Below are positions 37,950-50,650 of a DNA stretch of 64,000 nucleotides, piece by piece. How positions within the stretch are numbered: the stretch's first letter is position 1; every line of letters starts with the position of its first letter. This DNA is from Climacium dendroides (taxonomy: Eukaryota > Streptophyta > Bryopsida > Hypnales > Climaciaceae), in contig OX467091.1 in assembly GCA_950106755.1 (NCBI GenBank), positions 5,907,538-5,971,537 on the forward strand, in the 5' to 3' direction. The notes under the pieces were generated by a model. The model searched no databases. It was not told the origin of the DNA and worked only from the letters and a program-made list of their open reading frames with translations. The position numbers and the translations under genes were made by a program.

Positions 37950-38590
37950 TAAATGCCTAAGCCACCAAATTCTAGTGTCAACAATACTTTGAAGTTAAAT
38001 AATATCCCACTAACTTGCTGTTTTTAGTAGTTTTTATTTTTGACAAATTCTTTTTGAAGTCTAGTTTTAGCATCAAAAATCCAATTTTGAAAATGATTCA
38101 TTATGATTTTTCTATTCAAGATTTTGTGCAAGGGTGTCCATTGTAATCTTGACTTTCCATAGTATTGAGAGGTCTTGGAAATCAACCTCAAATACACTAG
38201 ATATTGGAGAAAAAATCACATTAGAAATTCATTTAAAAAAAATTGTAGAGTAGATTTCAAGAAGCCAGAAATTGATTGAGATTATGCATGTTAGGCCCTT
38301 CAACTTCATGTTTTTTTGGTTACCAATTTTTTAGATTTGACTTGCAAAAAGAGAGCTAAATTTTTTTATGGTTTTAACACCTCGATTTTTAAGCATTATA
38401 ATCTCTCACTCCATAAGTGATATTGTTACCTTTTTTTTCCTATGTGATCTTTAACATGTCTGGCTTGAATTTGATCGGTTACAATTGAGAAAAAATTGAT
38501 AGAACTTATAAAAATGTTGACATTTTGTTCAATTTAGAGCAAATTCCAAGAAGCTCAAAATAGGCCTTGGGCATTTGAAAGTGAAGATGG
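37950..38590. repeat. Insertion in copy B carrying an inverted fragment of repeat D
   Basis: Copy 0 lacks this stretch: its sequence jumps from GACAAGGGATATTAA to the GGGTTGG text that follows 38590 in B. Inside, 38068-38305 is the reverse complement of about 53280-53515 of the 3' unit D (landmarks TTTTTCTATTCAAGATTTTG and GTAGAGTAGATTT). 3' unit sequence has therefore been moved, inverted, into the 5' flank. Confidence 0.6.
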
Positions 38591-38908
38591 GTTGGCCGGG
38601 CCACTAGGCAGTCACTTTTAGCTTGCTTTACAAATAAATGCACCTTTTACCATTTTTGCTTGGCTTGTTTAAGGGGTTACAGGTAGGGTTGCCATTTCCA
38701 CCTGGCCTGCAAAGTAGATGGGTTGTGATTTTGGAAGCCAAATCACCTCCATTTTGCAAGATGGGTGGTGATGCTCTAAAATGATTCACGTCCTAAAATG
38801 TACATTGACTGTACATTGGTGAAGGTACATTAACATGTACAGATAAAATGTACATTAACACATACAGACAATGTAGCCGGTCTGGCAAATAATTGCATCC
38901 CTCCATAT

Positions 38909-38968
38909 GATTTCCGTTGACGCATATTGTTCGTGCCGACTTGCTCATACAATAATACATTTGGATGC
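38909..38968 (+). promoter_or_regulatory. Recurrent upstream module, copy B distal
   Basis: TTCCGTTGACGCATATTGTT through CAATAATACATTTGGATG, about 5.3 kb before the copy B start codon. It is nearly the same as 1970-2027 in copy 0; copy A lost it in its 2.1-kb deletion. Confidence 0.35.
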
Positions 38969-41542
38969 CACGATGAGCACCACAGACACTGTAGTGTAAT
39001 GAAATGAAGGTGCAAGCTTACTCTCCAGGGGTTCTGCACTTGCGCACACAAACAGAAACACCAACAAGGAATGCCCTCCTCATTTTTGCAGGAAAATTCA
39101 TTATTTCTCCTGCCATAACCCACTCTTGGCGCTTGAAATCCACATAGTTGGTGATACCAGAATTTTCGATCATTGATCACATCTTTCATCCATTTCTAGA
39201 TGGGTGTTTGAATAAGAGATTCTCCTCAATGTTGGGAATTTTGAAAACAAATAGGCATTCCTTATCAGGCTTTGCCCTCTTCATCAACTTTTTTTTTTTT
39301 TCAAAATTCCCTCTGCCTTAGGGATCGCCCTCTATGTTGACCAACAACAACAACAAATTTGTAGTGTACTGTAGGGTGGATTATTTTGAGTACCTAGTAA
39401 GAGTAGAAATCTAAATTACACAGGTTTCTAGGCAAAACCAGGGGTTATGTTTCCTTCATCCATCTTCGACTTTGTTCATCTACAAGAAATCTTTCGGGTA
39501 AAATTTTTCTTGGATAATTGTGATTTGCAAAGAGCTCTATAGTGGGTTTTTTTTGTCTTTTAGCTATCATTTGAAGAGGTTTATTTTCATTGTCAAATAT
39601 TTATATTTGAGTTTTCTTGTACCTATCCAAAATACTTAAGGATGTGCTTCTAAAGATTAAAAAAATTTAAAGTTCTACTTTTATACAAGTCAAAAGTTAG
39701 AAATAAATTTAAAGGTCTAATATACTCATTGTAATATACACATTGAGAGCATTTGCAATGCTCCTAGGTTCCAAGATAGTAATGGCATAATAAAGGGTCA
39801 ACTCCAAAAAAATTTCCTTGATGCATTCAACATTGGTCTCTCTTTATTCCCAAGCCTGTCATTATCCTTTCCAAACTTGATAATTGGTCAAAATGTGAAG
39901 GGCTATTGGCTTGACTCACAATACAAAAATTTATTATTGTTATACCTATTTTTGCATTATGATGTGTGCTAATAACTCAACCTTTCCTTGTTTGCATAAA
40001 AAATCTCTTTTCAAAATGTAGAATCTTTTTCATTCTTTCTATTCAAAATGCTAAAAAGTTCATTTGATGTGTGGATTGCCGGCTTTACATTGGGTCAATT
40101 TCTCCAAAGAAAAATCCGACACTATATGAGAATGTGTGGAAAAAATTTCAAATTTTTTGACTGCATAGATTAAAAGATATTTGTGTTTAAAGTAAAAAAA
40201 CAAAAATTTCAGCACCTTGTGGGACTAGATTATTTGACTTTGAACTTTTTTTTAACTTAAATTTTTTGCACTACAGAGTTTAATTTGAGCTTTAAATCCT
40301 AATTGTGGGAAATTGAGTTGAGAGTTTAGGGAAAAAATAATTTCAAAAAACACTTAATTTTCATGCTTTAAAAAATTGTTAAGTAGAAGTAGGTATGAGA
40401 AAGAAGGAAAATCTAAATTATTAATATCTTTAAGATGGAATTGAAATTCACTAATCCCAATGATGAGATTGTTCTAGCAAGCAAAAAAAATCATGTAAAT
40501 TTTTTTTCATAAATATTGGTAAAATTCCATTCAGAAATAAATTCTATAAGTTCTTTTTTCAGGAAGATGCTCTAACTACTCAACAAACAAGATTGTCCAT
40601 AACTTTCTCATAACAAGTCCAAATGGAATTAATCAAAGCTTCCCATGTAGAAAAAAATATAATCTATAAGAAGAAAAATTAGAAAGAAAATTAAATCTTT
40701 AAATCTTTTTTTTGCTGCCTCCTCTCCCTTGTTTTGAGCTTATTGGGCATAAATTTTGTTCCCGCGCATCAATTGAAAAAAAGAATTATATTCCCATGGA
40801 GCTCATCAGTTTTTCTATCTTCAAAAAAAGTTTCAAAAAATCATGAAAATATCTCAACCCATAAGTACCTGCCCAATATCCAATTTGCCCCCAAAGGGCC
40901 AATGGTTGTTGTAGGGGTTAAATATTTTATCATTTCCGAAGCTTGAGTGTAGGCAAATTTTTGGATTTGTGTGGACTGTGGACCAAGGACACTAAATGTG
41001 GTCGGTGTTTGTTCAGTGTCCCACCAGGCCACTTGTGGTTCATGTTTTATATTTTACCTCTGCAATGAAATCCTGTTTCATTTGGTTCAAAAGAAAATCT
41101 TTAAAAATGTGCCACACAACGGGGGACTAGCAGAGTAAAAATGCAAAATCTTGCCACCCCTATTTTGTGCTGTACGCACCTGATCACAACTTGAGGCCTC
41201 TGATAGCAAATATGAAATCACAATTTACAAATTTCATAAACCACTGGGGGAAATGTCCCGTTCATTTAGGGAGCAAATTCTAAGTCATAATTAGGGTTTT
41301 CCATCCCAATTACGTGGTTTTGCTCGCATAATCACATATTTTGGACTTTTCATCCAAATTTTTCTATTCATCCCAAGTTGTTTCATTCCATTAAGTTGAA
41401 GCACTCATGAGCTACTCATTTGTTGTTGTTCCAGTGTTATTGAACCACTGATCTGTGGTGATCGCCCTCAAGGCACGTGGTGGCACTTCTTTACATTGGA
41501 AAGAAACCTTTGAGGGAGGATTTTTCCCCTGTGGTTTACGCC

Positions 41543-41655
41543 GGGCAATGCCCTTGTCGTTGGGCATTATGGGAAAAAAGGGGCCTCCTCGTCGGGCTAT
41601 GCCCTCCTTGTTTGCCCCTTTTTTCCCATAATGCCCAACGACAAGGGCATTGCCC
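41543..41655. other. Perfect 42-bp inverted repeat (foldback), copy B
   Basis: Arms 41543-41584 and 41614-41655 are exact reverse complements around a 29-nt loop. The arms begin GGGCAATGCCC, itself palindromic, and contain a six-A run. The loop holds a smaller GGGCTATGCCC hairpin. Copy A (11848-11942) has the same structure with mismatches. It could be a young foldback element or a hairpin RNA source. Confidence 0.85.
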
Positions 41656-42378
41656 TGTACTTCATGTGAAAATTTTAAAAATTCCTACTTTTTCCCTTTG
41701 AGTGGGATTCCTGTGTGCTTTCAATGGTTATGATGTACATATACTTGTCATTTGAGGACATAAATGTAGCTCTAGAGTACATTGTAACCATTTTAGAACC
41801 ACTAACCGATTATGGTATTTCTACCTTAACTGTGGAAATGACATAAGATTGTTAGGAGTCACAAGAGTGGTGGCGATGCAGGAGAGTGCACCACCAAAGA
41901 CACCAAAGACCCCAAGTGCGAAGATCATTTACACAATCGGTCGCTTTTGCAGTCCTGCCAGTGCGTCTCACAGGTCCTTTTTAATTTAAAAAAAAAAGTT
42001 CCCACACAAATGAAACGGGATTTCATGTCCAACTGAAGGAAGGCAGACCGAGTATCTCGTGACAGCGAAGACGCCAGCCAGGCGGAGGTTGACAGGGTCT
42101 TCACTTCACTACTGTAGGCTTGCTCCGGAGCTCCAGACCTCATTCCCTTGCATCGATTGTGTGTTCTGGCTCTCTGGGAGGGCAGGCATGGCCTCTTGAA
42201 CTTATTTATTTGTCAGCAGTAAGCACACCCCTTACGTCTCTGCACTTGGTCCAGACTGAAAATCCGATGGTCTGCAAATTTTTAGTTTAATTCAACTTCA
42301 TTTTTTCGACACAAATGAGACGCACTCGGATTTGTCTGCAAGTTTCAGTTGCCACATCAGTTGGCGTCCCTCCACTCA

Positions 42379-42436
42379 ATTTCTGTTCACGCACGCTGTT
42401 CGAGCTGACTTGCTCGTGCAATAATACATTTGGATG
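42379..42436 (+). promoter_or_regulatory. Recurrent upstream module, copy B middle
   Basis: TTCTGTTCACGCACGCTGTT through CAATAATACATTTGGATG, about 1.85 kb before the start codon. It lies within the 660 bp that copy A lacks. Confidence 0.35.
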
Positions 42437-42520
42437 ACCACCACTGTACAGTACTGTAATGAAAAGAAGGTGGACACCAGGCAGGACACTAAACCCTGCT
42501 CACGAAGTGGCCCCAACAGG

Positions 42521-42745
42521 CGCAGGGAGAATTGGCCCCCTCATTGCCCCGGTCAACTTTGGTTTGACAAAAAAGCCCCCTATGTTGTGCCAATTTTTTT
42601 GGTAATTCTTGCATCTGCTGAGGGTAATTTTGGGCCTCTGATTTCAAATATAAATTCAGAATTAAAAAAAAAAATAAAGCCTTGCAAATAAAAAATTCCA
42701 GGGTTTGCCCTGGAGGGGCAATGAGGGGGTCAATTCACCCTGGCC
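42521..42745. mobile_element. CCCCTCACT-family MITE with perfect 11-bp target duplication
   Basis: Terminal inverted repeats plus identical flanks GCCCCAACAGG at 42510-42520 and 42746-42756. An 11-bp target duplication fits a Mutator-derived MITE. The interior matches the other members. The site is absent in copy A. Confidence 0.7.
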
Positions 42746-42756
42746 GCCCCAACAGG

Positions 42757-42935
42757 GTACTTTTGGGGTTCTCCGGGGATAAAAGTAAAAACATGCCCCC
42801 TATTCTGAGCCACGTTTGGGTATACTTCAAAACATCTGCTGGCTAATTTGGGGTCTCAGATTGCAAATATGAATTCAAAATTTGCAAAAGAAACATTCAT
42901 GTGAAAATATAAAATTCCTGCGTTTTGCGCCGGGG
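42757..42935. mobile_element. Partial CCCCTCACT-family MITE next to the intact one
   Basis: Contains the family landmarks CATGCCCCCTATTCTG, GGGGTCTCAGATTGCAAATA and TTCCTGCGTTTTGCGCC in order, directly after the 11-bp repeat. The right terminus merges into leader sequence shared with copy A (12665 onward). Confidence 0.5.
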
Positions 42936-43089
42936 TAAATCCAGCCTGCTGGGCCTGGATAGGGTTTAACGTCCTCTGTACTCCAGGGATTCTCCACTTG
43001 CGCATCACTGCACACGTACTAAACTACCATACTTAAATGAGTTTGGAGTCTCCAAATTGCCTGCAGATTCGGTGCATTTGCAGCCCTTC

Positions 43090-43143
43090 CATTTATCATT
43101 GACGCACCCAGGCTGGCTTCTTCATCCAATAGTACATTTGGAT
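43090..43143 (+). promoter_or_regulatory. Recurrent upstream module, copy B proximal
   Basis: Counterpart of 12837-12890, about 1.1 kb before the start codon, with core CAATAGTACATTTGGAT. Confidence 0.35.
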
Positions 43144-43250
43144 AGGAAAGATTACCACCACTGCATTATACATTGGCTGCCTCGTCTCGACATTGCGCAT
43201 TGCTGCACTTGCTAAGTTGACTCGGTGCGGAGTATGGCCGGCAGCAAGTG

Positions 43251-43293
43251 AGCAGGGATCGCTTTTTACAAGGATCGCTTACAGGGTCCGCGG
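43251..43293 (+). repeat. Tandem GGGATCGCTT-type repeats, three units
   Basis: Same array as 12987-13060 but two units (about 32 bp) shorter. Confidence 0.75.
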
Positions 43294-44241
43294 TCAGTCG
43301 CCAAGAAAGCGGGAAGCGAGTGAGTCGCTTTCGCGTTCGTTCGCCCTGGCAGAGGGAGTTGTTTGTCACCCAGTTCAGCAATTCCATTCACTAGCTCGCA
43401 GGTTCACTTGGGGGTTGTAATAGCAAGATGTACGAGGGCTCTAGCTATACCTGATCGATGGTTTGCAAGAGAAAGCCGGCTCGTCAGACTTTCACCACGA
43501 TCTTACCGTGACCGTCATCCGGTGCTACACGGTGTGCAGCCGCGCAGTGGGAGCGGGTTCCAGAAGCCAAGATCGAGTCCCGTGAAAGTGAGCTTGATGA
43601 GTGTCCATTGACGTCTTGGAGAGCCAAGTAATACACAGACGACTCACTGCGCTGCCAGTTTCGGGTCGACATGCATGCTTGGCGGATCCGAGGGCTTTGC
43701 CTTGTGCTCGATCTGTTACAGTGAAGGGATTGAGTTGTGTCCAGAGATCTGAACTTCTCATACAACGATGGAGCTATCGTTTTCTGCGATTCTACAGCTT
43801 GACTAGTGGCCCGCATGGATGGTAGTCGATCTGGACATCTTTGCCAGCTGGAGGGTCCAGTTCACTTGCCTTGGATGAGTCTGCTCCGTCAGAATACAGA
43901 CTAGTTACGATTTGCAACCCAGCCTTCTGCTTTAATTTGGCTGGATGAAGCACTGGATGACCTCCGCTCAGGAACAACTGAATGACTTGCTGCTACGAAT
44001 TCGGAGTGTCCTTCAGGTTGGAAGAATTGGAGGTTGGTGACTTCTTTGTGAGTTTCGAGCAGTACTGGCGTGAAGGATTTACGATATACTGCGCAGCAGG
44101 AAGAAGGCCTTGGAGGATTATGTTACTGGGGACATTTCCAAACATTCACCTATAATTTGCCAGCCTCGCTCCAGCTCTTGTGATCATCGCAACATCTCTT
44201 TGTTTGTGAGTTTTTTGCATCGGAGTCGAGTCGAGGTCAAG
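43294..44241 (+). promoter_or_regulatory. GC-richer leader / promoter-proximal region of ROCO copy B
   Basis: Almost identical to 13061-14009. The short frames at 43363-43611 and 43484-43816 have counterparts in copy A only because the DNA is conserved. They overlap on both strands, and nothing supports translation. Confidence 0.5.
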
Positions 44242-47200
44242 ATGAGAGAGGTGGTGGCTTTCCTGGTGTGTCTGTTTAGCTTCTGGACTTGGAAAGATTT
44301 CTTCCTCCGTTGGCTTGGGAGCCCTTCCTCCCATCCGACCAGCGGAGAGACTGCGGAGCATTTGGCTTCCCAGGAAGGGCAACAAGAGTCGGAGTTGGCA
44401 CGGTTTCTCTCTTCCTTACCCAGAGATGAACGCAGATGCAGTAGATTGGATTTTGGCAGGGCCTCGGAAATCACTATGGACGTTGGTCATCTCCAGCATG
44501 TCATTAGCACGGAAGCAAGCAGTTATCGTGAGTTCCTAGGAGCAGTTGCATCCTCCGTAATTGTATTTAGTGAAGAAGTGAGCATCATGCTATGGAGGGA
44601 AGAATCTTGCAAGCACGTGGAAGCATTTGGTGATGCACTCCGCCAGTCCGGCAACAGTTTCAGAGTTCTCAAGCTTGGATGTTATCGTGGCTCCTTAGTT
44701 CCATTTGCCAAGTGTGTATCGAGTGTGGTCCTTGGAAATGATGCTATTAAAGAGCTTCAGCTTTACGTCGTCCCAGGCGAGGAGATGGGCAAGAAGGAGG
44801 CTTTGGAGTTTGTGTCCATTATTGTTGCGCCACACATTCTTGGAATCCTCAAATCATTTGGAATGAGTGTAACAGAGTTACTCACAAAGGGAATGGATAA
44901 GTTGTTGAAGTCCTTCCAAGGCCCTCCTAGTGTGCTTGAATATTTAATTTTTGATGGTATAACATCAGATGTTCAACTTGAGCATTTAAGTGCCATGCTT
45001 GTCTCAAGTACATCCCTCAAAAGACTTCACGTCCGAAATGGTTACTTTCAATTCAGGAGGAAGGTCCTCACGAGAGGATACACCACCATAGCAACTGCAT
45101 TGTGTTCCAACCAATCTCTTGAATCCCTAGAGTGTGAAATATTTAATAGCATAGAGTTGAAGGTGTTGTTGGATCCGCTCATGTTGAAGAACAACAATCT
45201 CCAATCCAACACTACCCTCACCAAGCTCAGGTTACGGGGATCAATTGGAGGAAAAGAGGGGATCAAAATTTCGAGTGATATGATTTGTACCAATACGACC
45301 TTGCATGAATTGGCTTTCGTTAAAATAGTTGAATTCTGCTCTCGTGGTGAAGAAGGAATTGAAAATGTTTTGGCCGTCTTAGAAGCCCTCAAGTACAACA
45401 AATCTTTGAAGATCATTGATTTCTTTGGGTGTAGCGCAGTTGGTGGTTACAAAGTGCTTGGAGCTATAATGGACTTGCTCTTGGAGAACTATTGCCTTGA
45501 AGACATTAAATTGTATGGCACAGATTTAATGGAGACGGGGCATGTTGACTATGTGCGTTCGGCATTATCAAAGAGAAAGAAAGTGAGATTGTGGGGTATT
45601 GTACAAGGCATGGCAAATGTGAATCCAACATCTGGGCGAGTGTTTTTGTGTGGGAATCCATATGCTGGTAAGTTTTACAATCATATCATGTTTTTGCATA
45701 CAAATATTTTGTTAATGATATTCATTAATCACTTATTCAAACAAAAATGGAGACTATAGCTACATAAGATATGTACAAGAATTTCTTTATGAGCATGTAC
45801 ATGCAATATTCAACTTTTGTTTAGCCTTTAAAGTCTTGAAGAATGTTTGGAGATGTTATCAACTTATATAAAACAATTTGATTTCACATTTATAAGTATT
45901 CATTACGATTAATGGATAATTATGAATCTCCAATGATCGCTTCAAAAGTCTTTCAAATGATATAAATATGTAGTTATATAATGTTATTGAGGTTTCAGAA
46001 GAGAATATTGTGCATAAATTGACAAAGAATTATCTATACCATTTAATTTGAGATAATAGAATATGAAGAAATTCATATTCTATCATACCAATCCTGAAAC
46101 AATGTATCTTGAGACTTCATTATAAGTACTATTCATATTTTTTGCACTTCTATTTTTTAATGTATGTCTCATAATTTGTATAACATTTAGTAGTATAAAA
46201 TAGGTATGGGCTTGATGTAACAAATATCATTACAATCCCCATGCAATTGTGTCTTTCCTCTATGTAACTATAGGAGAATTGGTAAAAACTTGGATATGTC
46301 ATTTCCAAAAGAATTGAGATCTCACAAGAAGAGATGAGGATATGCATTATGAATGCAAATGACATAATGATACAATCACTAATAAAGAAAAATTCAAATC
46401 GATGTCAAAGCATTATATAATTTGATGGTTGAAAAATAATATAATTGGTCTTTCTACCAATTGAATATTGATATTTGTCTAAAATATCATCTTATATTGA
46501 TAACCACAAATGGTTGAGCCAATCCATGGTAGTAAATTTTCATACTCTATATGTTCATGTTTGATTCATATAATTCCAATCAATATTCTAGAAGTTAAAG
46601 TTCTTTCACACCCTCAAACAATCATGCAACAACTTTACATTTATTATGCTTTAAAGTATATTGATGTGGTTGCATAGGATTGAATGTATATGGAAAGCTT
46701 TTGAAGTGTTTTATATTTGTTCAGTTGTCAAAGATGACAACACTTAGGTAAAACATCAACATCAAATGTTATTTCAAAATCCAAATTTGAATGCTTCCAT
46801 ATATGATTATTAGCTTATTGATATATTCAAAATGACAAGTGCTACTAAACTATATTTGAATATGCTAGATATGATAGTTTAATGACTCCGACTTGTATCA
46901 CATCATAAATTGTATGTGATGAATGTGGGAGTTTGGAATGAAATTCTAAACTAAATAAACTTCAATTGCCTTTGTTCTAGGTAAAACAAGGTTGCGCATG
47001 TCTATGAAGCAATTGAAGGAATTTCAAGGAAAACATGAAGTTCAAAACCGTCCAAGGATTCGAGACAAAATAAAGAACAAACTCAAAATGTCAAGTACTC
47101 CAAAAGTGTCGACAAAGAACATATTTCTCGACCGAACACACGACATTGAGGTTGATACTATACTATGCAATGACATGAACATCACCATGTGGGATATGGC

Positions 47201-49967
47201 TGGCCAAATGGACTATCATTCTTTTCATGAGTTGGTGATGCCCAATCTATCCGCCGATGGAAGTTGTTCATTATTCTTGCTCATGTGCAATCCCATAGAG
47301 CAATGGATTTCCTCAAAAAGAAGGAGCCCATCCAACATCCAACTTGAACTTGCATCTTGGTTGCGCTTCATTGCTTCCAATACAAGGCGATCACTTTCCT
47401 TTCGTCCACATGTGTCCATAGTGATGACACACTTTGACCAATGGATGGAGGATACTACATTTGCAAGCCGCATTGGTGATGTAGTTTTGGAGTTGAAATC
47501 TCAATTCAGTGAGGTCCTTGAGTTTGACAAAGATGACTTTGTATTCAAGGTGGATGGTCGAGATGTATCTCATGCTCGTGGTGTGTTTGATTTCATCCAA
47601 ACCCACTTGAAGCAATTGTTGGAGAGATTGCCCAAAACCATAAGAGCATGTGATGAAGTGCAACGTTTGGTGGCATTATGGAATGCAGACAAATCCAAGC
47701 AACCGTTGTTGAAGTGGGAAGAATTTGCTGAAGGTATTTGCAAGGAAGTGGAGGAATTGAATGATGTGGATGTTGAGCTTAGTAAACGACGGAAGGAGTT
47801 TGTAGCTATATCATTGAATGATGGAGGGCACATCATTTACAATGAACAAGAGGGAGTGGTCATCACCAATCCCCATTGGTTTTGTCATGATATCATTGGA
47901 GAATTCCTACACCAATGTACAATCATGGATGCCGAATTGGAGATGGTTTCGGCCAATGGGATTATATCCACGGAGCATATGAAGCGCTTGATATTGCAGC
48001 TTGTGGAAGGCCATGGAGAGATGGAGAAACAATTTGATGACATCTTGGGCATGATGATCAAACTCCATATATGCTATCAACAAGATGTTGATTGCATTAT
48101 GATTCCATCCACTTTGAAAGACAAACATGAAAGTTTGAGTTGGTTAGTAAAAGATGAATCAATAGGCTTCACCTATGTTGGAAGAAGATTGGCTTGCAAA
48201 GATGGAATTAAGACGATGTTGACTCCTGGTTTCTTTGCACGGCTTCAGGTATTACTTTGGATTTCATATTTTAGGAAGCATGAAATCAATATGTTTTTCA
48301 TGTTGACTTATTCAACTTCATCTTTCCTTGATAACAATAATTCATCTACTATCCACCTAGAGTTCCAATCGTATTGAATTTTATGAAATAGAACAGTTAT
48401 TGATGTGAACAAATGTATGTTTGATTTGGAGTGCTCATTTTCAATGACAACATGTTACATTTTTTTTTCTAGTATTTTAATTTGTAAGTTTCTGAGATAT
48501 GATTCCTTCTAGTTGAATAGATGGAATATTACATTGAGTTTACTCCCCATAAAAGGAAACACACTCACTTGTTGCAATGTTGTGTAGGTTTCTTTCTTCA
48601 AGAAGCTCCAAAACAAGAATGCTCAAGATACTTACGAGGTGTTTCGAGATGTTATCAAGTTCATAAGTAATGGCATTGAAGTCATTCTCCAATTCCATCA
48701 TGGTGATGTGGACATCCTTTTACGATCCCATCAATGTCAAGACAAGATGTTGGAATTCCTTAAAAGCGGAATTGTGCAACACATCAAATATCTCCAAGAA
48801 GATCCCACATTGGGATGTCCTGGAGTGCATCTTGTTGAATACATCTTGCGCCCTACGTGTGTACAAAGGTTGGTTGATTCCAAAGACCACAAAAATCAAT
48901 GTGTTCAAGTGAAAGACTTAGAAGTGGAGGTTATGAAAAATGGTGTGGAAGCAACACATAATTGGAAGCCATGTGAAAGTTTGGGCACTGACTATGACAA
49001 GGTGAGCCCTTTGTTGGGAAGCATGGCATGGAAAACCCTTTTAGAAAGGCGGTCACGTGATCTACAAGACTATCACAAGACAATTCAATCTTTGGGAACT
49101 ATGACCCAAGATGATCAATCCAACTACTCCAATCAAAAGAGAGCTTCACCATCCTCTTCCTTTTGGCAAACAACACGGAAATTGGTCTATGGGCCTATGG
49201 ATGACAAATTAGACCACATCATAAGAGTCCAACATGAACATCATCAAGAGACAATGTCAAAATTGAACGATGTTATACAACATTTGGAACATGGCATTCC
49301 GAAGATGCAAGGGGAACTATTGCACGAGGTGTGTTCCAAGATAGATGGTTTGATGGCCTTCTCAATGGAGATGCAACAATCCCAAATTCCAAAGTTGGCT
49401 TACCTTTGTGAATTTGGGAAAAGGAGGTTGTTGACAAGGTTGGTGCCCGATCTTAACAAAATCCAACTCCACCTCATGTGTGAAAGTATACAAGGATTCC
49501 ATTTGGTGGCAAACCAAGAAGGTTGTGTTGTGAATTTTGGAACGGAACATACACAAAGGTTTCTTGCCATGTTGGATTGGGGTTTGAAGATAGCCACCAT
49601 ATTGATGAAGATTGGTGCACATGTTGCTAGTGGTATGGGTGAGATGGTCCCTGATTTTAGTGATGTGGGTGGCTATGCATCCTTGATTCTTGACACACCT
49701 GGTATACTAGAATATGAAATTCCCACACAAACTTTGGAATCACTTCCAGCTAATTTGAGAAGTCACTCAAGGGAGTCAATTGGTGATACATCAATGGCAC
49801 AAAAGTGGTTGAAAGATTTTTTGGAGCCCAAATGTGAAAATAAGCGAGGGTTTTATGAGAAATTTGGATTGAAGAAGGTTAGATATAGAAGAGCGGGTGG
49901 ATCTATAGCTTGGATTTGTGATGATTGCATTTCCAAGGATGGAAGTGAACTTGATGAATTGAAATGA
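44242..49967 (+). CDS. LRR-Roc-COR (ROCO) protein, TORNADO1-like, copy B; join(44242..45667,46981..48248,48588..49967)
   Basis: Three exons encode 1357 residues with the same architecture as copy A: hydrophobic N-terminus (MREVVAFLVCLFSFW), RI-like LRRs, Roc with GNPYAGKT, WDMAGQ and THFD, COR, and the TORNADO1-type C-terminus. Introns are 45668-46980 and 48249-48587. Exons 1 and 3 match copy A in length; exon 2 has one extra codon (NEQEGVV against NEQGVV). By hand count there are about 13 replacements in exon 2, about 18 in exon 3 and only two before residue 70 of the open frame, but about 75 across the LRR region. Those fall on LxLxx segments, such as RFICFND against KLGCYRG and RLLIYNGFNKE against RLHVRNGYFQF. 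All GTPase motifs are intact and no stop or frameshift is seen, so this should be a working gene. TORNADO1 orthology within this family is not established, only membership. Confidence 0.9.
45668..46980 (+). other. Intron 1 of ROCO copy B (phase 1)
   Basis: 1313 bp, with the same Walker-A-splitting position and GT-AG ends as copy A. The length difference comes mainly from about 32 bp near 46680. Confidence 0.9.
48249..48587 (+). other. Intron 2 of ROCO copy B (phase 0)
   Basis: 339 bp, same borders as copy A (CAG|GTATTA, TGTGTAG|GTTTC). Confidence 0.88.
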
Positions 49968-50650
49968 AGTGGTAGTAGTGATTGCAAATTTTAGATGAAG
50001 CATTAGACTGTGAGGGAGTTGATGATGTAGGCTTGTTGCAGTGAGTGTACCTAGTTTTTATAGACAACAGACAACTTTGCCGTTTTGCATTCTGATTGTA
50101 GTATTTTTGATAACTATCTGATACATATTCTTTAGATGGTCAATTTTAGATTTTTTGGGGGAAAGTATTTGATTCTCTTGTTTGATAGGAAGGCATTTTA
50201 AAGTTTAAACATTTTATTGTGATGGAGATGTAGTTGATATGCATTGAAACTAAAAGGTCATATATAGAACACATCATCAAATTAGCTATGTAGTTGATGT
50301 ATAGCTCTAATCACATGGAAATTTAATACTCAAACGGATCCATGGTTTATCATAGCTATGTCAAATGTTTAATGCGAGCTTAAATACACAAATAAAAGAA
50401 GATAGTCTACTTTTATAGAATTGTACTGCCGTTGAATTAGTAAGTATTCTGTTGAAATTGAAAATGAGTTTTCATGTTTACATGAGATTCATGAAGAAGC
50501 AATTGCTAGGATACTATAAGCTATGAAAGTTTAGAGAAAAATCTTTGATAAATTGAGTGCGTCAAAGACATGCTTTCATTACAATTGTGCTAAGTTTAAC
50601 TTAAATCTAGCAATAAACCATAGAGTAAGTGGTTTTATTAGTATGGATTT
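49968..50650 (+). other. 3' flank and probable 3' UTR of ROCO copy B
   Basis: Conserved with 19708-20399, best in the first 250 bp. No gene or element. Confidence 0.5.

Larger units (their letters stand above)
34686..43250 (+). repeat. Upstream flank of ROCO copy B (start of duplicated block B)
   Basis: Collinear with 7352-12986. It keeps about 2.1 kb (36985-39105) lost from copy A and largely shared with copy 0. It also has about 220 bp (40660-40880) and about 660 bp (42265-42930) not found in A; the latter includes two MITE-family units and an extra upstream module. No conserved protein frame is supported. Confidence 0.8.
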
